Notes: generated by a model from the letters alone, not told the origin. Shown: positions 25,860 through 34,791, counted from the first letter of the stretch. The stretch: DNA of 54,516 bases from an uncultured Clostridia bacterium (GCA_934255545.1 CAKQOE010000014.1:1-54516), one strand, 5' to 3'. Translations and numbers: made by a program.

Positions 25860-26633
25860 TTATTTTCCTGTGAATTCAGCAGGGCGCCTTTCGAGGAACG
25901 CTTTCATGCCTTCCTTCTGGTCCGCTGTGGCAAAGCACATACCGAACAGATCGGCTTCTATGGCTATGCCTGAGTCTATGTCAGTCTCTGCGCCGCGCTT
26001 TATAGCGGAAGATGCCCATTTTACGGCGAGCGGCGCGCGAGAAGCTATCTTTGCAGCAAGAGCGGACGCCTCTTCAATCAGCTTGTCGGCAGGAACTACG
26101 CGGCTTACGAGGCCATATGACGCTGCAGTTTCAGCGTTTATGTTTTCAGCGCCGAGGATCATTTCCATAGCTCTGCTGCGGCCTGCGATAGCTGTAAGGC
26201 GCTGCGTGCCTGAAAATCCCGGTATGATGCCGAGACCTGTTTCAGGCTGGCCGAATACGGCGTACTCAGAAGCGATACGGATGTCGCACGCCATGGCAAG
26301 CTCAAGGCCTCCGCCGAGAGCAAAGCCGTTAACTGCTGCGATAACAGGTTTTTCCGATTTTTCCATGCGGCGGAAGAGCTGCTGGCCGATGTTGCCGAAC
26401 GCGCGGCCCTCTACCATGTTCATCTCAGACATTTCGCCTATATCGGCGCCTGCTACGAAAGCGCGTCCCGCGCCTGTAACGATGATAACGAGTACTTCAT
26501 CATCTGACTGAAGCTGTGTCCATGCGTCTGAGAGTTCCGCAAGAAGCTCGGAGTTCAGAGCGTTGAGCGCGTCAGGCCTGTTTATAGTAAGAGTAGCGAT
26601 GCGGTCCTTTTTTTCTATCAATATGTACTTCAT
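25860..26633 (-). CDS. crt: Enoyl-CoA hydratase / crotonase
   Basis: A 257-aa crotonase-fold protein, start ATG 26633 after AAAGGACGG. It has the oxyanion-hole motif VAGADIGEMSEM, NGFALGGGLELAMACDIRIAS with a catalytic Glu, and PETGLGIIPGFSGTQRL with the second Glu. It hydrates crotonyl-CoA reversibly, next to Hbd in the butyrate route. No bcd/etf genes are in the window. The 306-bp gap upstream (26634-26940) holds a GC-rich stretch near 26678-26700 and the SLH gene terminator, nothing else seen. Confidence 0.93.
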   Translation of the reverse strand: MKYILIEKKDRIATLTINRPDALNALNSELLAELSDAWTQLQSDDEVLVIIVTGAGRAFVAGADIGEMSEMNMVEGRAFGNIGQQLFRRMEKSEKPVIAAVNGFALGGGLELAMACDIRIASEYAVFGQPETGLGIIPGFSGTQRLTAIAGRSRAMEMILGAENINAETAASYGLVSRVVPADKLIEEASALAAKIASRAPLAVKWASSAIKRGAETDIDSGIAIEADLFGMCFATADQKEGMKAFLERRPAEFTGK

Positions 26634-26891
26634 GTTATATACCGTCCTTTCCGGCTGATGGTGAAGACTGTATGAGCAGGCGGCGCGCAGCGCGGCCGCG
26701 GATCTGCACTTTATGCAGGAAACAGCCTTTACAGAATATTTGTATTCATATATATAATTGTATCGTTCAGCGTACTTCTTTTCAAGGTATTTCAGCGTAT
26801 TTGCGGATGTTTGATATATGAAGGAAGTGCAGCGGGCGGATATGTGAATCCGGATAATTAATAATTTATATATCTATATAATGTGAAGAGA

Positions 26892-26918
26892 ATAAAAGAG
26901 CTGCCGGTGTACGGCAGC
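26892..26918 (-). terminator. Terminator after the second SLH gene
   Basis: On the minus strand GCTGCCG-tacac-CGGCAGC followed by TCTTTTATT, 23 nt after the stop. Confidence 0.85.
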
Positions 26919-26940
26919 CCTGTTTAGAAATTATTAAAAG

Positions 26941-28275
26941 CTATTTAAAAGTACCCTTATAATTTTCATGATCAGCACCATTACTGCTCATATTAAGAAG
27001 GTTGGCAGCTTCATCTTCATCAACTACCAGAACTACATCAGCTACACCTGCAGAGTCCTTGTCTATAGCGAAGGCTGCTATATATGAGCCTTCTGCGATA
27101 TCGCTGTTTGAGCCAATTTCATACTCTATATCAGATCCGTCAGCTTTACATGTGTATACTACGCATGGATTGTTTATGCCGATGTAAGTACCCTGCTCAG
27201 AAGAACCATCGTCATAGTAAGCAAATGTTTTACCTGCATCCTTTATCTTATAAAAGCTGAGAGGATCACTTGCGTTTTTCTGAGTTATGGTATAAGGATA
27301 ACCGGACTTATCTGAAGGAATATTTCCATCAAACTTAAACTCATACATTGCCTGTACCTTTGTTATCTTACCGTTGCTGAGAGTAACGCGTACAAGACCG
27401 CTCTTAGAATCGTAGTTGCCGATAGCGCCTGTAGATGAAGAACGCTCAAGAAGTGTATAAGTCTTGCCCTGCATGTAGAAGTCTATCATGCCTACATCAT
27501 TGCCTTTTTCATCGAGCGCGTGTCCTGTTGAAGTTATAAAACCGTAAGCGTTGCCTGATTTGCCGCTGAAGTAGTCTGTATCGCCTGACGGAGCTGACGG
27601 GTCTGTCGAAGGCTTTGAAGGCTCAGACGGCTGAGACGGTTCTGAAGGCTGGCTTGCATCGATTCCTGCAGCTGCACATAACATAACTGAAACGTTGCCG
27701 CGCGTAGCAGGCTCATTGCCCTGAGCGCTGAGGTCGAGAGAAACGCCCTTGAGCATGTCTATGCCCTCTGCGGCAGCTACATAGTCCTTAGGCCATGACA
27801 TGTTTTTGTCATCAGCAAGACCCTTCGCGCGCACGAGCATAGTGATGATCTCATAGTTTGAAACGTTTGCATCAGGACGGAACACACCGTTGCCGTTGCC
27901 CTGTACGATATGGTTTGCAGCGCAGTAAGCGACAGCCTCAGCGTACCAGCTGTGAGTGTTTACATCGACAAATATGGTATTGCCGGGTTCAGATGAATCG
28001 AGCTTAGGAAATGCCTTGCTTATGAGCGTACACGCCTGAGCGCGCGTGATGTTTGCGTCAGGACGGAACGTGCCGTCGCTGAAGCCGTTTATGATGCCTG
28101 CTTTTACAAGAGCGTTGACTGCGTTTTCACAGTCCTTGCCAGAAAGGTCAGAGAATGTTGTCGTCTGCCGGGCAGACGCTGATGCGCCTGTGGCGCTTTC
28201 TGCAGCGAATGTCATTGGTACAGACATACAGAGTACCATTGCTGCTGTAAGTATAATGGAAACTATTTTTTTCAT
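26941..28275 (-). CDS. Secreted protein with N-terminal SLH domains
   Basis: A 444-aa protein, start ATG 28275 after AAAGGAG. Signal peptide ~1-25. Three SLH repeats cover ~40-210 (FSDLSGKDCENAVNALVKAG; FVDVNTHSWYAEAVAYC; a weaker third), then a PSEPSQPSEPSKPS linker, then a ~220-residue C-terminal domain of unknown fold beginning near YFSGKSGNAYGFITS. Anchoring through SLH at the N-terminus, with the unknown domain exposed, is the likely layout. Opposite to the lipase-like SLH protein, where the SLH repeats are C-terminal. Confidence 0.88.
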   Translation of the reverse strand: MKKIVSIILTAAMVLCMSVPMTFAAESATGASASARQTTTFSDLSGKDCENAVNALVKAGIINGFSDGTFRPDANITRAQACTLISKAFPKLDSSEPGNTIFVDVNTHSWYAEAVAYCAANHIVQGNGNGVFRPDANVSNYEIITMLVRAKGLADDKNMSWPKDYVAAAEGIDMLKGVSLDLSAQGNEPATRGNVSVMLCAAAGIDASQPSEPSQPSEPSKPSTDPSAPSGDTDYFSGKSGNAYGFITSTGHALDEKGNDVGMIDFYMQGKTYTLLERSSSTGAIGNYDSKSGLVRVTLSNGKITKVQAMYEFKFDGNIPSDKSGYPYTITQKNASDPLSFYKIKDAGKTFAYYDDGSSEQGTYIGINNPCVVYTCKADGSDIEYEIGSNSDIAEGSYIAAFAIDKDSAGVADVVLVVDEDEAANLLNMSSNGADHENYKGTFK

Positions 28276-28332
28276 TTACAGTAAACTCCTTTCCTGAAAT
28301 GTTTCTGTAATATCTTATGTCTGACATAACCT

Positions 28333-28357
28333 GAGGCATGATGGCGGAACATGCCTC
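28333..28357. repeat. Hairpin upstream of the SLH gene
   Basis: GAGGCATG and CATGCCTC, perfect 8-bp arms around a 9-nt loop, 58 bp upstream of the start codon. Looser relative of the palindrome set. Confidence 0.6.
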
Positions 28358-28434
28358 TTCAAGCGGAATCTTATCACAGCGGGGGCAAGCAGACAATGGA
28401 TGTCACGGAAATGAAAAGAAAACGTAATCAATGC

Positions 28435-28462
28435 TTGACAAATGCATCAGATAGAGTACAAT
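28435..28462 (+). promoter_or_regulatory. Sigma-A promoter of metK
   Basis: TTGACA (28435-28440), 16-nt spacer, TACAAT (28457-28462), 20 nt before the riboswitch. Confidence 0.85.
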
Positions 28463-28481
28463 CTTTATGATAAATACAACC

Positions 28482-28653
28482 CTTATCAAGAGTGACCGAG
28501 GGAACAGGCCCGATGACGTCCGGCAACCATCGCATGACAGCGTAACTGCGAGAAGGTGCCAAGTCCTGCAGAATAGTGTTCTGAAAGATGAGGTTCGCGT
28601 GATTTTAAATTCAAGGACCCTTCCGGCAGAAGCTGAGAAGGGTTTTATTATGA
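28482..28653 (+). promoter_or_regulatory. SAM-I (S-box) riboswitch controlling metK
   Basis: The aptamer (28482-28593) shows the conserved elements in order: CTTATCAAGAGTGACCGAGG, GGCCCGATGACGTCCGGCAACC, AAGGTGCCAAGTCCTGC and the closing CTGAAAGATGAGG. A terminator stem ACCCTTC (28617-28623)/GAAGGGT (28637-28643) with TTTATTAT follows. SAM binding would favour termination upstream of SAM synthetase, a feedback loop known for this class. Confidence 0.96.
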
Positions 28654-28680
28654 TAAAAATACAGGAGGTATGATACTACA

Positions 28681-29856
28681 ATGAAAAGGTTATTTACATC
28701 AGAATCTGTCACAGAAGGACATCCTGATAAAATATGCGATCAGATATCAGATGCAGTTCTCGACGCTATACTGACTGCCGACCCTAACGGAAGAGTAGCT
28801 GCAGAGACATGCGTAAACACAGGTCTTGCAATGATCATGGGCGAGATCACTACAAGCAGCTATGTTGATATCGCAAAGATCGCGCGCGGCGTTATAAATG
28901 ATATAGGCTATACAAAGAGCGAGTATGGCTTTGACGGAAATACATGCGCTGTTGTAACTACTATAGACGAGCAGTCAGCAGATATCGCGCTTGGCGTTGA
29001 TAAGGCGCTTGAAGCTAAGGAAGGCCTTATGAGCGAGGATGAGATAGAGGCTATAGGCGCAGGCGACCAGGGACTCGTTTTCGGCTACGCATGCAATGAA
29101 ACCCCTGAACTCATGCCGGCTCCTATCATGCTTGCGCACAAGCTCGCAAAGAGACTCACTGACGTCCGTAAGGACGGAACTCTGCCGTATCTCAGACCTG
29201 ACGGTAAGACTCAGGTAACTGTAGAGTACGATGAAGAGGGTAATGTTGACGGTATAGATACAGTCCTCGTTTCTACTCAGCACGATCCGGACGTTACGCT
29301 TGAGCAGATCAGAAAAGATATAATCGAGAATGTTATAAAGCCTGTCATCCCTGCGCAGTGGATGAACGACCAGGTAAAGATCTTCGTAAATCCTACAGGA
29401 CGTTTCGTAATAGGCGGACCTCACGGCGACTCAGGCCTTACAGGCAGAAAGATCATCGTTGATACTTACGGCGGCTACGCTCGTCACGGCGGCGGCGCTT
29501 TCTCCGGCAAGGACCCGACGAAGGTAGACCGTTCAGCTGCATACGCTGCACGTTACGTTGCAAAGAACGTTGTAGCTGCAGGACTCGCTGACAGATGCGA
29601 GATCCAGATCGCTTACGCTATCGGCGTTGCAAGACCTGTATCTGTTATGATCGACACGTTCGGTACTGCAAAGATCCCTGAATCAGAGATCATAGAGCGC
29701 ATAAACAAGGTGTTCGACCTCAGACCTGCTGCTATCATCAGAGATCTCGACCTCCGCAGACCTATCTACCGTCAGGTAGCTGCTTACGGTCATTTCGGAC
29801 GTACTGATATCGATGTTCCATGGGAAAAGACTGACAAAGCAGATCTTCTGAAATAA
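28681..29856 (+). CDS. metK: S-adenosylmethionine synthetase
   Basis: A 391-aa protein, start ATG 28681 after AGGAGGT. Motifs: FTSESVTEGHPDKICDQISD at the N-terminus, GAGDQGLVFGYA, and the GGAFSGKDPTKVDRSAAY P-loop-like stretch. It makes S-adenosylmethionine from methionine and ATP. Standard length and no anomalies. Codon use is biased as in highly expressed genes. Controlled by the SAM-I riboswitch just upstream. Confidence 0.98.
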   Translation: MKRLFTSESVTEGHPDKICDQISDAVLDAILTADPNGRVAAETCVNTGLAMIMGEITTSSYVDIAKIARGVINDIGYTKSEYGFDGNTCAVVTTIDEQSADIALGVDKALEAKEGLMSEDEIEAIGAGDQGLVFGYACNETPELMPAPIMLAHKLAKRLTDVRKDGTLPYLRPDGKTQVTVEYDEEGNVDGIDTVLVSTQHDPDVTLEQIRKDIIENVIKPVIPAQWMNDQVKIFVNPTGRFVIGGPHGDSGLTGRKIIVDTYGGYARHGGGAFSGKDPTKVDRSAAYAARYVAKNVVAAGLADRCEIQIAYAIGVARPVSVMIDTFGTAKIPESEIIERINKVFDLRPAAIIRDLDLRRPIYRQVAAYGHFGRTDIDVPWEKTDKADLLK

Positions 29857-29885
29857 ACAGGACCGGATAAAGTTTCTCAGTAAAA

Positions 29886-29972
29886 ATTGCTGCCTTCTCC
29901 GGCAGTCTGCAAAATACATCGTTGTATTGCGATGCATAATAACAGGCTGCAGGGGGAGGCAGCTTCTTTTTG
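29886..29972. terminator. Complex bidirectional terminator between metK and the CDF gene
   Basis: Outer arms GCTGCCT ... AGGCAGC, inner hairpins CTGCC-ttct-CCGGCAG (5-bp stem) and ATACATCG ... CGATGCAT, then TTCTTTTT on the + strand and a T-run on the minus strand. A cruciform-like arrangement between convergent genes. Confidence 0.75.
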
Positions 29973-29988
29973 CATATACAGAGCAGGT

Positions 29989-30846
29989 TTACGGTTCCCA
30001 GTATATGACGGGAGTCAGCCCGTGATCGGCGCTCAGGCGGGCGCGCGCATCGCGCAGAGCGCTGCATATCTCCTGTTCAGGCGGTGACGCCTGCTTTATG
30101 CGGACATTTATTACTGCTATCTGTTCATTTGGCCCGTAATCATGTATCGCTAAAGAAACGACTTCTTCAAATACACCGTAGCTGAGTATAAGGCTCCGTA
30201 TATCGTTTTCGAGCGTTTTGTCGGCCCTGCGGCCTATAAGCAGATCCATGTTTTCAGCGAGCGCAGTCAAGCCGGACCATGTTATAAACACCGCGATGAT
30301 AAGTCCTGCGATGCCGTCTACAGGTACATCGGTATAAGGCGATATGAGCAGCGTCATAATGGTCAGCGCCGTTATCAGCATATCGGCGCAGCTTTCGCGC
30401 ACAGTGGCGCGCAGCGCGGAAGAGTTCAGCATGCGGTTGACTCGCGTCGTATAGTAGATGAGGCATGACTTTATAAGTATGGAGCAGAGCGGAACGAGGA
30501 ACATCAGAGCGCTGACCGTTAACGGCTCAGGATGCAGAAGGCGGCTGAAGGAACGGCGTCCGAGTGAAAACGCCGCACCGAGTATCAGAAGCGCAATGAT
30601 AAAGCCGCACAGGTACTCCACGCGCCCGCGCCCAAAAGGATGCTTTTCGTCGCGTCCTTTTCCTGAGATATGAAAACCTGCGATCGTTATAACTGATGAC
30701 GTGCAGTCAACAAGGTTGTTGAAGCTGTCGGCGATGATGGCGATGCTGTTCGCCATGCTTCCCATTATGAATTTTATTATAAAAAGTACGATATTGCCCG
30801 CGGCGCCCAGAGCGCCGACTTTTATCCCGGATCTTTCCCTGTTCAT
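29989..30846 (-). CDS. Cation diffusion facilitator (CDF) family transporter
   Basis: A 285-aa protein. The start is ATG 30846 after AAAGGA; the long upstream open frame to 31086 is not supported. Six membrane segments, with the CDF metal site ADSFNNLVDCTSSVIT in helix 2 and a C-terminal cytoplasmic domain (ENDIRSLILSYGVFEEVVSL, VNVRIKQAS). Helix 5 reads ESCADMLITA, the matching second half of the binding site. The N-D/H-D pattern is mixed, so zinc or manganese export cannot be separated by eye. Confidence 0.9.
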   Translation of the reverse strand: MNRERSGIKVGALGAAGNIVLFIIKFIMGSMANSIAIIADSFNNLVDCTSSVITIAGFHISGKGRDEKHPFGRGRVEYLCGFIIALLILGAAFSLGRRSFSRLLHPEPLTVSALMFLVPLCSILIKSCLIYYTTRVNRMLNSSALRATVRESCADMLITALTIMTLLISPYTDVPVDGIAGLIIAVFITWSGLTALAENMDLLIGRRADKTLENDIRSLILSYGVFEEVVSLAIHDYGPNEQIAVINVRIKQASPPEQEICSALRDARARLSADHGLTPVIYWEP

Positions 30847-30932
30847 TTTGATTTCATCCTTTCTGTACATCGTGCAAATGCTTCCCGACAGTAATATAAT
30901 GAATGAAAAGTGCTGCGCACAGCCATCAGCCA

Positions 30933-30973
30933 CATGCGCCCGGCGCATGAGCACTTGCGGCTCGAGGGCCGCA
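30933..30973. repeat. Two GC palindromes upstream of the CDF gene
   Basis: CATGCGCC-C-GGCGCATG (30933-30949) with perfect 8-bp arms, then TGCGGC-tcgagg-GCCGCA (30956-30973). They lie 87-127 bp upstream of the minus-strand CDF start. Confidence 0.75.
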
Positions 30974-31069
30974 CCATCCAGGCATTTATCACTCCTGTTT
31001 CCATAATGTGAAAAGCAGAGCAGATAGGTGATAATAAAGTATATCTTTTTGTAAATAAAGGTGAAATAA

Positions 31070-31264
31070 ATGGAAAATAATAACAAAACAGTAAAAACTG
31101 ATAAAACGCAGATAGAAAAAATATTTGAAGAGGCATCGGGAGAGCAGGTCGGGGGATATCCGGAGGAATGCTGCGATGCTGCTGAGATATCTGACGAGGA
31201 ATATGCGCGCTGGGCGCACGGGAGTGAGAGAGGATTCTGGCGTACATTCCTTGAAGATCAATGA
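31070..31264 (+). CDS. Small acidic protein of unknown function
   Basis: A 64-aa protein, start ATG 31070 after AAAGGTG. No signal peptide or membrane segment; rich in Glu and Asp, with CC at ~34 and aromatic residues near the end (YARWAHGSERGFWRTFLEDQ). The good ribosome binding site and clean composition support it as a real gene. Family unknown to me. Confidence 0.6.
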   Translation: MENNNKTVKTDKTQIEKIFEEASGEQVGGYPEECCDAAEISDEEYARWAHGSERGFWRTFLEDQ

Positions 31265-31363
31265 TATTAAGTCATTTTGTATAAAATTGTATATGCAGGT
31301 CTCATATATAGTGTATTATGAATGTGAAAAATGATCTTGTGAAATAGAATGGAGATGGTAAAA

Positions 31364-31822
31364 ATGACGAACAGAGAATTACATGATGCACTGAAGGCAG
31401 AAGCGTCTATGCCTTATGAAGAGCTTGTGGTAAAGCATCCTACTATAGCAGATATGGGTACTGAATTTGTGGATTATACCGAGGATGGTGTATTTACATT
31501 GAAATATCCGCTTAAGGATACACAGAGAAATGGATACCATTTGCTGCAGGGAGGATATATATCAGCATTTTTTGATAATAATTATGGTCTGTTTGTGTAT
31601 GTGGCAACGGGTGGAAGTCCGTTTTCGACTGTAAATATGACGGTAAACTTCCATAAAGCGGTACTTGCTGATACAACGGAGCTGTTTATTTCTACACGTG
31701 TGATCTCTGCCGGAAAAAGGATAGCCTGCCTTGAAGGAGAAGCGCATGATGCAGCAGGGCGTCTGATAGCTACAAGCCAGACTAATATGATAAATAGCAA
31801 CGGCGTATACTTATACAGGTAA
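31364..31822 (+). CDS. PaaI-type hotdog-fold thioesterase
   Basis: A 152-aa protein. I prefer ATG 31364, after GGAG, over the in-frame ATG 31349. The hotdog-fold signature is HLLQGGYISAFFDNNYGLFV, with the helix starting at the usual HGG-like position, then TVNMTVNFHKAV. Acyl-CoA thioesterase activity is expected for this family; substrate unknown. Followed by AT-rich DNA and the LysR leader. Confidence 0.8.
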   Translation: MTNRELHDALKAEASMPYEELVVKHPTIADMGTEFVDYTEDGVFTLKYPLKDTQRNGYHLLQGGYISAFFDNNYGLFVYVATGGSPFSTVNMTVNFHKAVLADTTELFISTRVISAGKRIACLEGEAHDAAGRLIATSQTNMINSNGVYLYR

Positions 31823-31993
31823 TATAAAGGAAAATAATTCATATCTTCTATCTTGTATTTGATAATATACGAATATAAACAATATTAATAAACAAAAACT
31901 AAATAAAATAATATATATAATAAAAAACCTTTGCCTTTTATCGGTTAACGATATAATATATATGTGTAACTGAAATTATTGATGCAAAACAGT

Positions 31994-32080
31994 ATCGACT
32001 TAATATTACCCGGCTAAACTATGTAGACCAGTCGTATTGGAACAGGGGGCAGGTCGTTCATATACAGGCCGGGTGTCGAT
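31994..32080 (+). ncRNA. Candidate structured leader RNA upstream of the LysR gene
   Basis: Nested stems: ATCGAC (31994-31999)/GTCGAT (32075-32080), ACCCGGC (32008-32014)/GCCGGGT (32068-32074), GACC (32026-32029)/GGTC (32052-32055). The 3' sides of the two outer stems are directly adjacent and an 8-nt 5' bulge separates them. A TATAAT lies at 31952-31957 and the start codon at 32165, so it would be in the leader. It matches no riboswitch class I know. Confidence 0.45.
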
Positions 32081-32164
32081 CTGGCTTTGCAGAGGTCTGT
32101 ACTGACTCAAAGTTATACAAAGTAAAATGACTAACGGAAATATATTAGCAGGGATATAAGGCAT

Positions 32165-33073
32165 ATGAGCAATCGTCACCTTAAGATATTTTTAACGGTA
32201 TATAAATTCATGAATATGACACTGGCAGCGGAAAGTCTTTTTATAAGCCAGCCGTCTGTCAGCCAGTCGATAAAGGAGCTTGAATCATATTACGGAGTCA
32301 GGCTTTTTGAACGCTACCCTAAGAAGCTGTATCCTACGCCTGAGGGAGATCTGCTGTATGCATATGCGCAGCAGATACTGGGTCTTTATGAAAAGGTAAA
32401 AGAGGAGATACACTTTCTGTCTGATAAGGTGACTATAAGAGTGGGTGCTAATATATCAGCCGGTACGGTACTCATAAGAAAATATATAGATAAATTTCAT
32501 GAGAAATATCCGGACGCAAAGGTCGAAGTAAAAGTAACAGGCTCTTCGAAGCTTAAGCGCATGATAATGGAGCATGAGATAGACTTTGCGCTCATGGAGG
32601 ACCTTGTACATGACACGAACCTTATACAGGAGCCGTTTTACCATGACAGGATAGTCCTCGTATGCTCGCCCGAAAACGAGCTTGTAAAGCGCCGCGGATT
32701 GAAGTTGTCCGATATTGAGGATCATGATTTCCTTCTGAGGGAAAAAGGCGTGGGCGTGCGCGACAAATTTGACCAGATAATGATGCTTCATGATATGCAG
32801 ATAGAAGCTGCGTGGGAGTCAAGCAATACACGGGCACTCGTAAATGCCGCACAGGAGGATTACGGTATAGCGGTCCTTCCGTATCTGCTCGTTAAGGATT
32901 ATATAGAAAATGGAAGCGTAGCCATGCTGGATGTCGATGACAGCGCGCTCGACCGAAACCTGAATATCGTATATCATAAAGATAAGATATTTAACAAATG
33001 GACTGATGAGTTTATAAGCATAGTCCGGGAAATGGAAAAGGCTCAGTTTGCAGATACAGCCGATCAATATTAA
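32165..33073 (+). CDS. LysR family transcriptional regulator
   Basis: A 302-aa protein, start ATG 32165. HTH at ~1-60 (MTLAAESLFISQPSVSQSIK, ELESYYGVRLFER), then the periplasmic-binding-like effector domain (~85-295: ITIRVGANISAG-type start, VKVTGSSKLKRMIMEHEIDF). LysR proteins often control the next gene; here the next operon is metNIQ in the same direction, separated by a strong terminator, so a link to methionine is only a guess. Confidence 0.9.
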   Translation: MSNRHLKIFLTVYKFMNMTLAAESLFISQPSVSQSIKELESYYGVRLFERYPKKLYPTPEGDLLYAYAQQILGLYEKVKEEIHFLSDKVTIRVGANISAGTVLIRKYIDKFHEKYPDAKVEVKVTGSSKLKRMIMEHEIDFALMEDLVHDTNLIQEPFYHDRIVLVCSPENELVKRRGLKLSDIEDHDFLLREKGVGVRDKFDQIMMLHDMQIEAAWESSNTRALVNAAQEDYGIAVLPYLLVKDYIENGSVAMLDVDDSALDRNLNIVYHKDKIFNKWTDEFISIVREMEKAQFADTADQY

Positions 33074-33076
33074 CTT

Positions 33077-33099
33077 CGCGCCCCCGGGGCGCGATTTTT
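33077..33099 (+). terminator. Terminator after the LysR gene
   Basis: CGCGCCCC-C-GGGGCGCG (33077-33093), perfect 8-bp arms, followed by ATTTTTC. It has the same build as the palindrome set, but here with a T-run. Confidence 0.85.
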
Positions 33100-33131
33100 C
33101 TTTTTTATTTATTATTTCAGCTTCATTATAA

Positions 33132-33160
33132 TTGACATCGTACTGTGTTGATAATAAAAT
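33132..33160 (+). promoter_or_regulatory. Putative sigma-A promoter of metNIQ
   Basis: TTGACA (33132-33137), 17-nt spacer, TAAAAT (33155-33160). The start point would be near 33167, directly before a terminator-like hairpin, which suggests early attenuation or that the -10 is elsewhere. Confidence 0.5.
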
Positions 33161-33176
33161 TATATAGTATGCGCAG

Positions 33177-33219
33177 ACAGACAGCCTGTCTGTGTTTTTT
33201 AAGTGAAGGCCGGCCTTCA
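33177..33219 (+). terminator. Terminator-like hairpin and palindrome in the metN leader
   Basis: ACAGACAG/CTGTCTGT (33177-33193) is followed by GTTTTTT, then the perfect 16-bp palindrome TGAAGGCCGGCCTTCA (33204-33219), 90 bp before the metN start. No S-box or T-box elements were found in this leader. Confidence 0.6.
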
Positions 33220-33307
33220 GAGTTCTGAGGGCATGCCGTACTGCCGGCGCAGGCGTTCCGATCGCGGAGCGTTTTGCGTAAAATCTACAGAAAAGAGTTA
33301 TTCTACA

Positions 33308-34120
33308 ATGATCCAGATCAGAAATCTTTCAAAGATATACAACACAGACAGTGGTCAGTTCAAGGCGCTCGAAAATATAAACCTCACTATAGAGGATGGA
33401 GATATTTTCGGGATCATAGGTATGAGCGGCGCAGGAAAGAGCACGCTTCTCCGCTGTCTCAATCTTCTTGAGCATCCTACGTCAGGCGAGATAATAATAG
33501 ACGGCGAGGAGATAACAAAGTTTACAGGAGCGCAGCTCCTGGAGCTCCGCCGCCATATGGGCATGGTGTTCCAGAAGTTCAATCTCCTGACTCAGCGTAC
33601 AGTAAAGGACAACGTGGCTTATCCGCTTGAGATATGTAAGGTCCCGAAAGCAGAGCGAGAAAAGCGCGTAGCCGAGCTCCTGGAGCTCGTAGACCTGTCG
33701 TCAAAGGCAGACAATTATCCGTCGCAGCTTTCAGGCGGCCAGCAGCAGCGTGTTTCAATAGCGAGAGCGCTTGCAAACAATCCAAAGATCATACTCTGTG
33801 ACGAGCCGACGTCGGCTCTCGACAGCCTGACCACGAATTCACTGCTCCAGCTTCTTAAGGACATCAATAAAAAGCTTGGAGTTACTATCGTTCTCATCAC
33901 TCATGAGATGAGCGTCGTAAGAAAGATATGCAACCGCGTCGCTGTCATAAACGATGCCCATATCATAGAAGAAGGCGAAGTAAAGGATGTATTTAAGCAT
34001 CCTCGTGAAAAGATGACTAAGCTCCTTCTTTCGGACATGCTCGGCATAGATCCGGATGATGTAGAGTGCGACAGTGAAAAGGCTGACGCTGAAGAAGCGG
34101 CGAAGGGAGGCGAAGCATAA
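33308..34120 (+). CDS. metN: Methionine ABC importer ATPase MetN, short form
   Basis: A 270-aa protein. The start is ATG 33308 (MIQIRNLSKIYN); the frame is open to 33203 but lacks a homologous N-terminus. Walker A GMSGAGKSTLLR, signature LSGGQQQRVSIARAL, Walker B IILCDEPTSALD. Typical MetN has ~340 aa with a C-terminal methionine-sensing NIL/ACT-like domain; this one ends soon after the ABC core with an acidic tail, so feedback inhibition by cytoplasmic methionine may be lost. Stop overlaps the metI start. Confidence 0.92.
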   Translation: MIQIRNLSKIYNTDSGQFKALENINLTIEDGDIFGIIGMSGAGKSTLLRCLNLLEHPTSGEIIIDGEEITKFTGAQLLELRRHMGMVFQKFNLLTQRTVKDNVAYPLEICKVPKAEREKRVAELLELVDLSSKADNYPSQLSGGQQQRVSIARALANNPKIILCDEPTSALDSLTTNSLLQLLKDINKKLGVTIVLITHEMSVVRKICNRVAVINDAHIIEEGEVKDVFKHPREKMTKLLLSDMLGIDPDDVECDSEKADAEEAAKGGEA

Positions 34121-34791
34121 TGTCAGGATTTTTAAGTGAATACGGAGCGCTTATGGGACAGGGCGTTATCGACTCGCTCCTTATGGTATTTATTTCAACA
34201 TTATTTGCGTACATCATAGGACTCCCGCTCGGCATCCTCGTAAGGATAACTCAGCCGGGTTCTATCCTGCCGTGCAGGCCGGTAAACATGGTGCTCGGCT
34301 GGATAGTAAATATCGGACGTTCAATACCGTTCATCATACTCATAGTAGCTATCATGCCTTTTACAAGAATGATAGTAGGCTCGGCTACAGGCGTTCGCGG
34401 AGCGATCGTGCCTCTTATAGTAGCGGCAGCGCCATTCGTTGCTCGACTTATAGAAACATCGCTGATGGAAGTAGATGAAGGCCTTATAGAAGTAGCTCAT
34501 GCGACAGGTTCCACTATACCTCAGATAGTATTCAAGGTAATGCTTCCTGAGAGCAAGCCATCTATACTGATGGGGATACCTATCACGCTCATCACGCTTA
34601 TAGGCTACTCAGCCATGGCAGGCGCGGTAGGCGCAGGCGGTCTCGGTGATATAGCGCTGAGGTACGGTTACTACAGATATCAGGATGCAGTCATGCTTGC
34701 GACGGTCGTCCTCATAGTCATACTCGTTCAGATCATACAGTCAGCCGGAACTATCATTGCGAAGAAGACTGACCGAAGGATAAGAAAGTAG
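34120..34791 (+). CDS. metI: Methionine ABC importer permease MetI
   Basis: A 223-aa protein, start ATG 34120 overlapping the metN stop (TAATG), with GGAGG upstream. Five hydrophobic segments, and the cytoplasmic coupling motif EVAHATGSTIPQIVFKVMLP (EAA loop). The pattern GRSIPFIILIVAIMPFTR is typical of MetI. It forms the dimeric channel with MetN; the substrate-binding protein MetQ follows. Confidence 0.95.
   Translation: MSGFLSEYGALMGQGVIDSLLMVFISTLFAYIIGLPLGILVRITQPGSILPCRPVNMVLGWIVNIGRSIPFIILIVAIMPFTRMIVGSATGVRGAIVPLIVAAAPFVARLIETSLMEVDEGLIEVAHATGSTIPQIVFKVMLPESKPSILMGIPITLITLIGYSAMAGAVGAGGLGDIALRYGYYRYQDAVMLATVVLIVILVQIIQSAGTIIAKKTDRRIRK

Noticed and set aside
25870..26511. 213-aa + strand frame opposite crt
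   Set aside because: Mirror frame of a clear crotonase gene; no homology or ribosome binding site.
30847..31086. 80-residue N-terminal extension of the CDF transporter
   Set aside because: It has no ribosome binding site and would run through the palindrome; the standard start at 30846 has AAAGGA.
33074..33307. SAM riboswitch or T-box upstream of metN
   Set aside because: None of the conserved S-box strings or the T-box TGGNACC core is present.
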